NCBI RefSeq assembly: GCF_001005825.1
Contig: NZ_LBHV01000004.1
Coordinates: forward strand, 682,001 to 746,000
DNA from: Rhizobium sp. LC145
GTDB taxonomy: Bacteria > Pseudomonadota > Alphaproteobacteria > Rhizobiales > Rhizobiaceae
Length of the DNA: 64,000 bases
Reading direction: 5' to 3'
The notes beneath the pieces are model-generated. The model searched no databases. It worked only from the letters and a program-made list of their open reading frames with translations, and had not been told where the DNA came from. Position numbers and translations under genes: made by a program. This document shows, piece by piece, positions 8,198 to 17,094 of this stretch; the first letter of the stretch is position 1, and the number at the start of each line of letters is the position of its first letter.

Positions 8198-9478
8198 TTA
8201 CCGGAATACGCTCGGCAGCCACAGCGAGATGGCCGGTATATACGTGACCAGGCCGAGGACCACGATGCCGGCCAGATAGAAAGGCCAGATCGAGCGCATC
8301 GCCTGCCAGACGGTTATCTTGCCGACCGCGCAGGCCACGAACTGCACCGCCCCCACCGGCGGAGTGTTGAGCCCGATGCCGAGATTGAGGATCAGGATCA
8401 CGCCGAAATGCACGGGATCGATGCCATAGGCGACCACGACCGGCAGGAAGATCGGGGTGCAGATGATGATCATCGGCCCCATGTCCATGAACGTGCCGAG
8501 CAGCAGCATGAGCAGGTTGAGCAGCAGCAGGATCATCAACGGGTCCTGCGAGATATTGTTCAGCACGTCGATGAGCTGCGCCGGCACCCGGAGATAAGCC
8601 ATGAGCCAGGAGAAGGACGCCGCCGTGCCGATGATGAGGAGCACCATGGCGGTGGTACGCACGGCACCCAGCGTCGAATGCACGAAGTTCTTCCAGCTCA
8701 GCGAGCGGTAGACCAGCAGCGTCACGAGGAATGCATAGAAGACCGCGATGCACGAGCTTTCCGTCGCCGTGAAGATGCCCGAACGCACGCCGCCGAAAAT
8801 GATGACGATCAGCATCAGGCCCGGCAGCGAGTTGAGGAAGAAATAGCCGACGCGGGCGAAACCGGGAAAGACCTCCGTTGGGTAGCCGCGGCTTCGGGCG
8901 ACGAAATAGGCCGTCACCATCAGCGCAGCCGCAAACAGCAGCCCGGGCAGGATGCCGGCGGTGAAGAGATCGGCGATCGAGATCTTCCCGCCGGCCGCGA
9001 TCGAATAGATGATCATGTTGTGCGACGGTGGGAGGAGAAGCGCGATGAGCGCCGCCATGGAGGTGACGTTGACCGCATAATCGGCGCCGTAGCCGCGCGC
9101 CTTCATCTGCGGGATCATCAGCCCGCCGACTGCAGCCGCTTCCGCAACTGCGGAGCCGGAAATGCCGCCGAAAAGCGTCGAGGCGGCGATGTTCACCTGC
9201 CCCAGGCCACCGCGCATATGCCCGACCAGCGAGCCGGCGAAGGCAACGATGCGCTGGGCAATACCGCCGCGCACCATCAGGTCGCCGGCATAGATGAAAA
9301 AGGGAATGGCAAGCAGCGTGAAGACGCTCATGCCGGAATTCATCTGCTGGAAAATGACGAGCGGCGGCAGGCCCATATAGAGGATGGTCGCGAAGCTCGC
9401 CACGCCGAGGCAGAAGGCGATCGGTGTGCCGATCAGCATCAGGAGCGTGAAGGTTCCGAACAGGATCCAGTTTTCCAT
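8198..9478 (-). CDS. TRAP transporter large permease (DctM family)
   Basis: This 426-residue, very hydrophobic protein has about twelve membrane segments and DctM hallmarks such as the N-terminal ILFGTFTLLMLIGTPIAFCLG and the later LGIGLNTPPVGAVQF. It is the ion-coupled transport subunit of a TRAP importer. Its stop lies nine bases before the preferred start of the regulator, and its start lies three bases after dctQ. With kduI and kdgF downstream, the likely substrate is a uronate or unsaturated uronate; this is inferred from context only. Confidence 0.92.
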   Translation of the reverse strand: MENWILFGTFTLLMLIGTPIAFCLGVASFATILYMGLPPLVIFQQMNSGMSVFTLLAIPFFIYAGDLMVRGGIAQRIVAFAGSLVGHMRGGLGQVNIAASTLFGGISGSAVAEAAAVGGLMIPQMKARGYGADYAVNVTSMAALIALLLPPSHNMIIYSIAAGGKISIADLFTAGILPGLLFAAALMVTAYFVARSRGYPTEVFPGFARVGYFFLNSLPGLMLIVIIFGGVRSGIFTATESSCIAVFYAFLVTLLVYRSLSWKNFVHSTLGAVRTTAMVLLIIGTAASFSWLMAYLRVPAQLIDVLNNISQDPLMILLLLNLLMLLLGTFMDMGPMIIICTPIFLPVVVAYGIDPVHFGVILILNLGIGLNTPPVGAVQFVACAVGKITVWQAMRSIWPFYLAGIVVLGLVTYIPAISLWLPSVFR

Positions 9479-9481
9479 GGT

Positions 9482-10072
9482 TCAGACCTCCTTGACCTGA
9501 TCGAGTGCCGGGATCGGTTCTTCGGCCGTCGCATCGGCATCGACGTCGAAGCCGGAAAAGCGCAACACCAGCCGCTCCAAGGCGAAAAGGCTGATGAGCA
9601 GACCGCCTCCCACCAGCGGCAGATAGCGAATACCTTCCGGAATGCCGAGCGCCGGCAGGCGTGCCCGCCACTGGAGCTGAACCAGTTGCCAGCCGTAGAC
9701 GATCATCCCGACGGCAAAGGCCAGAACCACCACATCGGAGATTGCGCGCAGATATTTCTTGCCGCCCGGAGGCAGGGCATAGAGTAGGACATCGAAGCCC
9801 AAGTGATAATTCTCGCGCACGCCGACGGCGGCGCCTAGGAATATGAACCAGCTCATCAGCATGACGGCCGTGAGCTCGGTCCAGGTATTCGTCCAGTTCA
9901 GCACGTAACGCACGAAAACCTGCCAGAACACGATACAGGTCATGAGGACCAGTCCCGCGCCCGCGATATAAAGTGCACCGTCGCAAATTCTGTTCAACAA
10001 TCGGACGACGGCGTTCATGCGCGGCCTTTCGGCCGTATCATGCGCCTCCCCGATGCTTTTAGCTTCTGCCAT
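9482..10072 (-). CDS. TRAP transporter small permease (DctQ family)
   Basis: The protein has the four-helix DctQ layout with the family motif VFWQVFVRYVLNW near the first helix and WTELTAVMLMSWFIFLGAA in the second. It bridges the periplasmic binding protein and DctM. The start is uncertain: the ATG at 10072 gives 196 residues with GGGA upstream, while the ATG at 10018 gives 178 residues, a length more typical of the family, with GAAAGG six bases upstream. It lies between dctP and dctM. Confidence 0.87.
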   Translation of the reverse strand: MAEAKSIGEAHDTAERPRMNAVVRLLNRICDGALYIAGAGLVLMTCIVFWQVFVRYVLNWTNTWTELTAVMLMSWFIFLGAAVGVRENYHLGFDVLLYALPPGGKKYLRAISDVVVLAFAVGMIVYGWQLVQLQWRARLPALGIPEGIRYLPLVGGGLLISLFALERLVLRFSGFDVDADATAEEPIPALDQVKEV

Positions 10073-10141
10073 CACCGTTCCCGCTTTTTTCATTGCCTTG
10101 TGGGAGACGGGCGGAACCCGTCTCCCGAGCATCGGAACCCG

Positions 10142-11119
10142 TTACTGGGTTTCCTGAATGCGCTTCACGAGATCCTGCAGCTTCGGATCTTTGACGTGCT
10201 TGTCGTAGACCGGCTTCATCGCATCGATGAAGGCCTGCTTGTCGAGCTCGTTGATCTTCGACCCGCCGGCTTCCACCGCGGAGCGCGACTTGGCGACCTG
10301 CGCATCCCAGAGCTCGTACTGCTTCGTAACGCTGTCCTTGGCCGCCTGCCTGAAGAGCGTCTGATCCTCCGGCGAGAGCTGGTCCCAGCTACGCTTGGAC
10401 ATCACCAGGACTTCCGGCACGATCAGATGCTCATCGAGCGAGAAGAACTTGGCGACTTCCGCATGCTTGGCGGTATCGTAGCTCGGGAAATTGTTCTCCG
10501 CGCCGTCGATGACGCCCGTCTCGATGCCGGTATAGACCTCGCCATAGGGCATCGGGGTCGCGCTGGCGCCGAGTGCCGCCACCATGTCAACGAAGATATC
10601 GGACTGCATGACGCGGAACTTCATACCCTTGAGATCGTCGATCGAGCTGATCGCCTTCTTGGAATTGTAGAAGGAGCGGGCGCCGCCGTCATAGAAGGCG
10701 AGGCCCACCACGCCATGCGGCTCGAAAGCGGCAAGGATCTCATCGCCGATCGGTCCATTCATCACCTTGCGAGCGTGTTCCACCGAGCGGAAGATGTAGG
10801 GAAGCGATGGGATAGTCGTCTCGGGAATCAGGCCGTTCCAAGGTCCCATCGAGACGCGGTTGAGGTCGATCACGCCCGTGCGGACCTGCTCGATCGTATC
10901 GGCTTCCTGGCCGAGCTGCGCGGAGTGATAGACCTCCACCGAATAGCGGCCGCCCGTGCGCTCCTTGATAAGCTCGCCGAAATACTTGACCGCTTCCACG
11001 GTCGGGTATCCGTCCGGATGGGTATCGGATGACCGAAGGACGGTCTGCGCTGCGGCTGTCCCCGCGAATGACAACGCCGCCACCGCGGCGACCATAGCTA
11101 GTTTCTTGAAATGCAACAT
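10142..11119 (-). CDS. TRAP transporter solute-binding protein (DctP family)
   Basis: The 325-residue protein starts with a clear signal peptide ending at AAAQ (about residue 25). A DctP-type (SBP family 7) fold follows, with the long central helix region and [24 protein letters not shown]. The arginine of KFRVMQ (about 169) is where family members salt-bridge a carboxylate, which fits an organic-acid or uronate ligand. GGGAGGAAA stands just before the ATG. It is first in the operon, about 300 bases downstream of the palindrome at 11416-11448. Confidence 0.93.
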   Translation of the reverse strand: MLHFKKLAMVAAVAALSFAGTAAAQTVLRSSDTHPDGYPTVEAVKYFGELIKERTGGRYSVEVYHSAQLGQEADTIEQVRTGVIDLNRVSMGPWNGLIPETTIPSLPYIFRSVEHARKVMNGPIGDEILAAFEPHGVVGLAFYDGGARSFYNSKKAISSIDDLKGMKFRVMQSDIFVDMVAALGASATPMPYGEVYTGIETGVIDGAENNFPSYDTAKHAEVAKFFSLDEHLIVPEVLVMSKRSWDQLSPEDQTLFRQAAKDSVTKQYELWDAQVAKSRSAVEAGGSKINELDKQAFIDAMKPVYDKHVKDPKLQDLVKRIQETQ

Positions 11120-11475
11120 GGTTTCCTCCCGTTTGCATGGCGCCCTCGCGCCTTCGAAGCCGACACACCTCCACGGCGGATCGGCAGTCTCCCTGATAAA
11201 GTCGAATTCCTCTTCACTCCCCTCCCTTCTCCCTGTGCTTGTGTTGCAAGGAGATTGGAGTGCCGGGTGAACGTCCGTTCGGTTCGCGTCGAAAAACGCA
11301 TGGCGCCGCGGCCGGGCGCTTGCGCCCGTCCGAACCGGTCATGTCATTCAGATGCGAAACACGGTGCCGCCCTCCCTCGGCTCCTCATATGGCTAGGACA
11401 CAACCGAGGGCGATGTCAACATACAAGATATCACAATTTGTATGATGACTTGTTTCGAGATGGTGGGGCGTTAGC
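11120..11475 (-). promoter_or_regulatory. Promoter and long leader region of the TRAP/uronate operon
   Basis: These 356 bases lie between the stop of the cyclodeaminase-like gene and the start of dctP. No convincing coding frame is present. The only strong feature is the inverted repeat at 11416-11448. If transcription starts near it, the messenger has an untranslated leader of more than 200 bases; I recognise no riboswitch in it. Confidence 0.5.
11416..11448. promoter_or_regulatory. Imperfect palindrome, probable GntR-type operator
   Basis: TCAACATACAA (11416-11426) and TTGTATGATGA (11438-11448) match as inverted repeats at 10 of 11 positions around an 11-base spacer. The core ATACAA...TTGTAT is exact. 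The site is AT-rich compared with the surroundings and lies upstream of the operon encoding the FadR-type regulator, whose family binds dyads of this kind. Assignment to that regulator is inference. Confidence 0.5.
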
Positions 11476-12549
11476 CTAGGCCGGTTTCTGGATCGCCTCG
11501 GTCAGCTTCTTGCGCCGGAGCAGCATACCGTAGAGATCGCGCGGCTCGTCCGGATCGGCAAGCAGATCGAGGTTTTCGTAGAGGCTGGTGCCGGCAAGCT
11601 TGTCGCGGACGTAACGTAGCGCGGAGAAGTCCTCGGTCGCGAAACCAACGCTGTCGAACAACGTGACCTGGCTGGCGCCGTTTCGGCCCGTCGCCAGTCC
11701 TGTGATGACTTGCCAGAGCTCCGTCACCGGATGATCGGCCGGCATCTGTTGGATTTCGCCTTCGACGCGCGTCTGCGGCGGATACTCGACGAAGATATCG
11801 GAGCGGAGCAGGATATCGCGGTGCAGTTCCGTCTTGCCGGGGCAATCGCCGCCGACGGCATTGATGTGAACGCCCGGCCCGACCATGTTGTCAGTGAGGA
11901 TGGTGGCGTTCTGCTTGTCGGCGGTCACCGTGGTGATGATCTGCGCGCCCTCGACCGCCTCCTCCGAGCTTCGGCAGGAGTGGATTTCGAAACCGAGCCC
12001 CTCCAGGTTGCGGGCGCAGCGTTCTGTGGCCTGCCGGTCGATATCGTAGAGACGCAGTTTTTGGACACCGAGAAGCGCCTTGAAAGCAATCGCCTGGAAC
12101 TCACTCTGGGCGCCATTGCCGATGATCGCCATGCAATCAGCCGTCTTTGGCGCGAGATGCTTCGCTGCAACGGCCGAGGTCGCCGCGGTGCGGAGCGCCG
12201 TCAGGATGGTCATTTCCGAGATGAGCAGCGGATAGCCGCTGTCGACATCCGAGAGGACCCCGAAAGCGGTCACCGTCTGGCGTCCGCTGCGCGTATTCTT
12301 GGGATGGCCGTTGACATATTTGAAGCTGTAGAACCGGCCGTCGCTGGTCGGCATGAGCTCGATCACACCCTCATGCGAATGGGAGGCGACGCGCGGTACC
12401 TTGTCGAAGGACTCCCAGCGCCGGAAGTCGGCCTCGATATAAACGGCAAGCTCGGCGAGAAAGGTCTCGACCCCGATGCCGAGTACCAGGTCCATCATGT
12501 TCTCGACGCTGATGAACGGCACGATGTTCAAGTTGGGCAGGGCGGGCAT
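11476..12549 (-). CDS. Ornithine cyclodeaminase / mu-crystallin family protein
   Basis: This 357-residue protein has the length of Agrobacterium ornithine cyclodeaminases (about 355). It shows the NAD-binding segment AIIGNGAQSEFQAIAF and the downstream strand LYDIDRQA. Ornithine cyclodeaminase converts ornithine to proline and ammonia, but other family members are amino-acid dehydrogenases or imine reductases. The ATG at 12549 has AGGAG five bases upstream, and the in-frame extension to 12681 has no such site. It lies 162 bases after an SMP-30-like gene on the same strand, and nothing nearby explains an ornithine role. Confidence 0.82.
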   Translation of the reverse strand: MPALPNLNIVPFISVENMMDLVLGIGVETFLAELAVYIEADFRRWESFDKVPRVASHSHEGVIELMPTSDGRFYSFKYVNGHPKNTRSGRQTVTAFGVLSDVDSGYPLLISEMTILTALRTAATSAVAAKHLAPKTADCMAIIGNGAQSEFQAIAFKALLGVQKLRLYDIDRQATERCARNLEGLGFEIHSCRSSEEAVEGAQIITTVTADKQNATILTDNMVGPGVHINAVGGDCPGKTELHRDILLRSDIFVEYPPQTRVEGEIQQMPADHPVTELWQVITGLATGRNGASQVTLFDSVGFATEDFSALRYVRDKLAGTSLYENLDLLADPDEPRDLYGMLLRRKKLTEAIQKPA

Positions 12550-12711
12550 ATCGGCTCCTATCCTTGGCGCCGAGCGAACGGCGCTTCTCCGCGGCTGCGG
12601 CACGCGGTCATCCGGATTACGGAGAAGGACTATGCGGCCGACAGTCTTCCATGCGGTAAGCTGCCATGAATAGGCCGGCATGCCAATTGGATAAGTTGTA
12701 CTGAGCTGCAG

Positions 12712-13629
12712 TCAGCCGAGCGCTACCCCATTGGTCGCGACATAGACCGAATAGAGCGAGGTCGTTGCTGTGATGAACAGCCGGTTCCTTCGCGGACCGC
12801 CGAAGGTGAGGTTCGCCACCGTCTGCGGTACCAGGATCTTGCCGAGAAGCGTTCCTTCGGGAGAGAAGCAGTGGACGCCGTCCCCCGCGCTCGTCCAGAC
12901 ATTGCCGTGGGCGTCCACGCGAAAGCCGTCGGGAAGCCCGTTGTCGAGGCTGCAGAAGACACGGCCGTCGGCAAGCTTCTTCCCTTCGACAATATCGAAG
13001 ACGCGGATATGGCGCGGCGCGTTGATGTCGTGGCTGGAGGCGGAATCCGCGACATAGAGCTTGCTCTCGTCGGGCGAGAAGGCAAGCCCGTTCGGCTGAC
13101 CGAAATCGGTGACGACCGCCTCCAGCCCACCGGTCTCGGGATCAAGGCGGTAGACATTGCGCGTCGGCTGCTCCGGCTCCGCCCTGAAGCCTTCGTAGTC
13201 GGATTTGATGCCATAGGTCGGGTCGGTGAACCAGATGCTGCCATCCGAGCGCACCACCACATCGTTGGGCGAGTTCAGCCGCTTGCCTTGGTAGCTATCC
13301 GCAAGCACGGTTAGCGAGCCGTCGATTTCCGTGCGCACCACCCGCCTGCCGCCATGCTCGCAGGAAATCAGCCTCCCCTGCCGGTCGCGGGTATTGCCAT
13401 TGACGAAATTGGATGGCTCCCGGAAGACGGAAACACCGCCGTCCTGCACGAAGCGCAGCATCCGCTGGTTCGGAATATCACTCCAGATCAGGCAGTTGAG
13501 ATCGGCAAACCAGACAGGCCCCTCTGCCCAGCGGCAGCCGGAATAGAGTTCTTCCAGCCTCGCGCTGCCGACGATCAGGTGCCGGAAGCGTTCGTCGTGG
13601 ATTTCATAGATGGAAGGGGTCTGCGGCAT
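12712..13629 (-). CDS. SMP-30/gluconolactonase family protein
   Basis: The 305-residue protein has the six-bladed propeller family pattern: EGPVWF near the start (a metal-binding Glu), LNSPNDVVVRSDGSIWFTDPTYG in the middle and GQPNGLAFSPDESKLYVADS later. Members are metal-dependent sugar lactonases. It directly follows the two permeases of a ribose-type ABC importer, so it probably opens the lactone formed from the imported sugar after oxidation. Substrate is unknown. Confidence 0.88.
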   Translation of the reverse strand: MPQTPSIYEIHDERFRHLIVGSARLEELYSGCRWAEGPVWFADLNCLIWSDIPNQRMLRFVQDGGVSVFREPSNFVNGNTRDRQGRLISCEHGGRRVVRTEIDGSLTVLADSYQGKRLNSPNDVVVRSDGSIWFTDPTYGIKSDYEGFRAEPEQPTRNVYRLDPETGGLEAVVTDFGQPNGLAFSPDESKLYVADSASSHDINAPRHIRVFDIVEGKKLADGRVFCSLDNGLPDGFRVDAHGNVWTSAGDGVHCFSPEGTLLGKILVPQTVANLTFGGPRRNRLFITATTSLYSVYVATNGVALG

Positions 13630-13653
13630 GATTATTGTCCGATTGAAAGTGGC

Positions 13654-14598
13654 TCACCGGCCGGCCTGTCGCCCGCCGGCGACGAGGATGACCGCAATGA
13701 TGATGAGGCCCGTCAGGATGAGGCGGAAGCCGGCGCCGAAACCATAGGTGTTGAGCATCGAAACCACCAGGAACATGAAGAGCGAGGCCCCCCATATGCC
13801 CGGAATATTGGAATTTCCGCCGGCGACCGCCGTACCGCCGATCACCACGACGGCTATCGACAGCAAGAGATATTCGCCCCCCATGTTGAGCGCGGCCCCG
13901 CCTGAGAAGCTTGCGAGCAGATAACCGCAGATGGAAGCGAGCGCTGCGCAGAGAATATAGGTGACGAGCCGTGTGCCATCGACCGGAATACCCGTCATCC
14001 GGGCCGCGAACATGCTCTGGCCGATCGCCGAGATCCAGCGACCGTAAATGCTCTTTTCCAGCAGAAGCCAGGCGACGGCGGAAAGGATCAGCGCCACGAT
14101 CGCCACGTTCGGAATGCCGAACAGGGTGGAAGTGGTGAAATTCGCGAGGACTTCCGGCGGTTTGATCCGCAAGCCGCGGTTCGCCCAAATCGCCGTCGAT
14201 TGCACGATGAAGCTCATGGAAAGCGTCGCGATGATGGGCGGTATCCGTAGAAGCTTGATGAGCGCATAGTTGCCGATGCCGATCGCAATCCCCAATAGGA
14301 CCGAGACGAGCAGGCCGACGACGATCATGCTGTCCTGGACATCCATCAGTTTCAGCGCCAGCGTGCCGGAAAGCGTCATGGTCGCGGGTACGGAGAGATC
14401 GATATTGCCGGGACCAAGGGTGATGACGAACATCTGCCCTATGCCGACGATCACGTAGAAGGATGCGAAGGTGAGTGCCGCCTGCGACAGCCCGAAAGCG
14501 CTTGCGCCGCCGGTGAACAGCACCGTGACGATCCAGACGATGACGGTGGCGGCGAAGGACCATATCCACGGCTTGGAGGGGAGCGAGAAGAAATTCAT
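13654..14598 (-). CDS. Sugar ABC transporter permease (RbsC type), second copy
   Basis: This 314-residue integral membrane protein of the ribose/branched-chain permease family (BPD_transp_2) has about eight to ten helices. The stretch GPGNIDLSVPATMTLSG matches the conserved cytoplasmic loop region of RbsC proteins. Its ATG overlaps the stop of the preceding permease by four bases, so the two are translationally coupled and probably form a heterodimeric channel. Confidence 0.9.
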   Translation of the reverse strand: MNFFSLPSKPWIWSFAATVIVWIVTVLFTGGASAFGLSQAALTFASFYVIVGIGQMFVITLGPGNIDLSVPATMTLSGTLALKLMDVQDSMIVVGLLVSVLLGIAIGIGNYALIKLLRIPPIIATLSMSFIVQSTAIWANRGLRIKPPEVLANFTTSTLFGIPNVAIVALILSAVAWLLLEKSIYGRWISAIGQSMFAARMTGIPVDGTRLVTYILCAALASICGYLLASFSGGAALNMGGEYLLLSIAVVVIGGTAVAGGNSNIPGIWGASLFMFLVVSMLNTYGFGAGFRLILTGLIIIAVILVAGGRQAGR

Positions 14599-15536
14599 CG
14601 GTTCTTCTCCCGCTTCTCGAGCCGGTTCAGAAAGAGCCGCAGCGCCAGCACCACGATCAGGATCGCGCCCTGTGCGCCGATCTGCCAGTCGGGCGATATG
14701 CGCATGAAGGAGAGGAACGAGCCGGCAAGCGTCAGTGTCAGCGCGCCGATGACGGCTCCTATCGGGGAGACCTTGCCGCCCACGAACTCGCCGCCGCCGA
14801 GGATGACGCCTGCGATTGAGAGCAGCGTGTAGCGCAATGCGATATTGGCGTCCGCCGATGTCGTAAGCCCCACGAGCGCGATGCCCGAGAGCACCGCGAA
14901 AAGGCCCGCCAGCGCATAAGCCCCGGCACGGATGCGGATCACCGACCAGCCAGCTCGCTCGACGGATCGGAAATTACCGCCGACGCCGCGGATCAGCACG
15001 CCGAAGGAAGAGCGCATGATGAGGAAATGCGTGACGACGGCTATGACGACGCTGGCCACGATCGCCATCGGAACGAACGGCGGCCTTGACGTCATTACCC
15101 AGCGCGCCCAGCCGGGAGCCTCGCCGCCGGGCGAAGGCAGCATCAGGACCGCAAGCCCGCCCCAGATGAAGCTCATGCCGAGTGTGACGACGATCGAGGG
15201 AAGCTCGCGCAGATGTATGATGACGCCCATCGCCGCATAGGCCGCGATGGCGCCAAGAAAGATCAGGATGCCGATCGCAGGCGAGGCCTGCAGGAAGGTG
15301 GCCGTCACGCAGGCGCAGAAGCTGACGAAAGTGCCCATCGAAAGATCGAGGTCATTGACCGCCATGATGAGCATCTGCGCGACCGTCGCGAGCGCGATCG
15401 GCACCGCCAGATTGAAGAGCAGGTTGAGCCCCGTATAGCTCATCGCCCGCGGCTGCATGTAGAAGACCGCGGCAAGCAGAACGGCAAGCGACAGCGCCGG
15501 AATGATGAGGCGGATAGTTCCCGAGGAAAGCTTCAT
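14595..15536 (-). CDS. Sugar ABC transporter permease (RbsC type), first copy
   Basis: The 313-residue permease is paralogous to the next gene. It carries the matching loop NDLDLSMGTFVSFCA and AGVILGGGEFVGGKVSPIGA near the C-terminal helices. It overlaps the ATPase gene by four bases upstream and its partner permease by four bases downstream, so both are encoded in one tightly coupled operon with the binding protein. Confidence 0.9.
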   Translation of the reverse strand: MKLSSGTIRLIIPALSLAVLLAAVFYMQPRAMSYTGLNLLFNLAVPIALATVAQMLIMAVNDLDLSMGTFVSFCACVTATFLQASPAIGILIFLGAIAAYAAMGVIIHLRELPSIVVTLGMSFIWGGLAVLMLPSPGGEAPGWARWVMTSRPPFVPMAIVASVVIAVVTHFLIMRSSFGVLIRGVGGNFRSVERAGWSVIRIRAGAYALAGLFAVLSGIALVGLTTSADANIALRYTLLSIAGVILGGGEFVGGKVSPIGAVIGALTLTLAGSFLSFMRISPDWQIGAQGAILIVVLALRLFLNRLEKREKNR

Positions 15537-16996
15537 GCCGCCTCACCTCCATGGAAGGATGCGGCAAGCACGTTCTTCTCGGTGATCTCGTCGCCTGTCA
15601 GTTCCGCGACGATCGCGCCTTCCCTGAACACGTAGACGCGGTCACAAAGGCGTATTTCGTCCATTTCGGTGGAATACCAGATGAAGGTTCGGCCGGATTT
15701 CGCCTCGGCGCGAAGGATTTCGTAGACTTCCTGCTTGGTGCCGACATCCACCCCGCGCATCGGATCGTCCATCAGCACGATCTTCGCGGTCGTGGCGAGC
15801 GCACGGGCAAACAGCACCTTCTGCTGATTACCCCCGGAAAGCGACAGGATACGGTTCTCCATGTCGGGCGTGCGTATTTCTATGCGCTTCTTCCAGCCTT
15901 CGCCGAGTAGATCCTCGCGGCTCTGATCGACCAGGCTGCGGGAAGAAAGCTGGCCGAGGGAGGCGATACTGAGGTTCTTCAATATGCTCCAGAGCGGAAA
16001 TGTGCCGTTGAGGCTGCGATCGCCGGCAACGAAGGCGATCTCCCGCCGCCGCGCCGGCAACCAGTTGCTGTTGCCGGAAAGGTAGAGATGGAGAAGTGCA
16101 TCGGTCTGGCCGTGCCCGCCAAGGCCCGCCAGCCCGATCATCTCACCGCGATGAGCCTCGAAGGGCAGGCCATGCCCCTTTCTCGGCGGCATCGTCAGGA
16201 CCGCCGCACCGCTTCTCGTCGTCACAGACCGCTGCCATTCCAGCTCGCGCACCACATTGCCCATCGCCTCGACCAGGCTGCGTGTCGAAAATTCTTTTGC
16301 GGCGCGATCGGCGACGACGCGGCCATCCTTCATCACCACGATCCGGTCGGAAGTGGAAAGGATTTCGCCAAGAATATGGGAAATGAGGAGCACCGCTCCC
16401 CCTTCCGAGACGAAACGGCGGATATAGGCCATGAGCTGCGCTGCAAGTCCCGCATCGAGCGAGGAGGTCGGCTCGTCGAGAATGACCAGCTTCGGACGCT
16501 CGCCCGCACCGGAAAAACTGATGGCGATCTCCACCATCTGCCGCTCGGCGATCGAGAGATCGTCCACCGTGCTGTCGCAATCGATGCCGTGGCCGGGAAA
16601 TATTTCCTCGAGCTGCCGCCTGACGAGTTCGAGTGCGCGGGCGCGCCAGTTCCAGCCCTTGAGTTCGCTATGCGTCACGCGGACGTTTTCGTTCACCGTC
16701 AGGTTCGGGCAGAGCGACAGTTCCTGGAAGACGCAGCGCACGCCATTGGCCCGCGCCACGGAAATTCCGTGCTGGCCGGAACCGCCGCCATAGCTGACCT
16801 CGCCCTCATGCGGGCTGAGGCCGCCATTGATGACATTGACGATGGTGGACTTGCCGGCGCCGTTATGACCCACCAGACCGACGCATTCGCCGGCATGGAT
16901 GATAAGGTCCGCCCCGTCCAACGCCTTGACGGCGCCGAACGTCACCTTGATGCCGCGCGCGGCTGCCACCTCTTGTTTCAATACGGCTTCAGTCAT
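15533..16996 (-). CDS. Sugar ABC transporter ATP-binding protein (RbsA/MglA type)
   Basis: The protein has two ATPase halves. The first has Walker A GHNGAGKST and Walker B VILDEPTSSLD. The second keeps the signature LSLSGGNQQKVLFARAL and MDDPMRGVD but shows no clear Walker A, as is common in this class. The start is uncertain: ATGs at 17032 and 16996 both lack a good ribosome-binding site, and the shorter form gives a family-like N-terminus. It powers the two permeases, with the binding protein just upstream. Confidence 0.9.
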   Translation of the reverse strand: MTEAVLKQEVAAARGIKVTFGAVKALDGADLIIHAGECVGLVGHNGAGKSTIVNVINGGLSPHEGEVSYGGGSGQHGISVARANGVRCVFQELSLCPNLTVNENVRVTHSELKGWNWRARALELVRRQLEEIFPGHGIDCDSTVDDLSIAERQMVEIAISFSGAGERPKLVILDEPTSSLDAGLAAQLMAYIRRFVSEGGAVLLISHILGEILSTSDRIVVMKDGRVVADRAAKEFSTRSLVEAMGNVVRELEWQRSVTTRSGAAVLTMPPRKGHGLPFEAHRGEMIGLAGLGGHGQTDALLHLYLSGNSNWLPARRREIAFVAGDRSLNGTFPLWSILKNLSIASLGQLSSRSLVDQSREDLLGEGWKKRIEIRTPDMENRILSLSGGNQQKVLFARALATTAKIVLMDDPMRGVDVGTKQEVYEILRAEAKSGRTFIWYSTEMDEIRLCDRVYVFREGAIVAELTGDEITEKNVLAASFHGGEAA

Positions 16997-17094
16997 GTGG
17001 GGATCATGGTCGGTATTCGGCCAGGTGAACATTAGAAATGGCGGGACGGTTTCGGAAAGAAACGCCGCCCCGCCGCACGAGAGTTTTCAGGCTG

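Noticed and set aside
8408..9787. Plus-strand frame of 459 codons opposite dctM
   Set aside because: The sequence is a highly charged antisense shadow of a membrane protein.
7761..9986. Minus-strand frame of 741 codons across dctQ, dctM and the GntR gene
   Set aside because: It is out of frame with three clear genes and its composition (rich in Arg, Gly and His) is that of a shifted frame.
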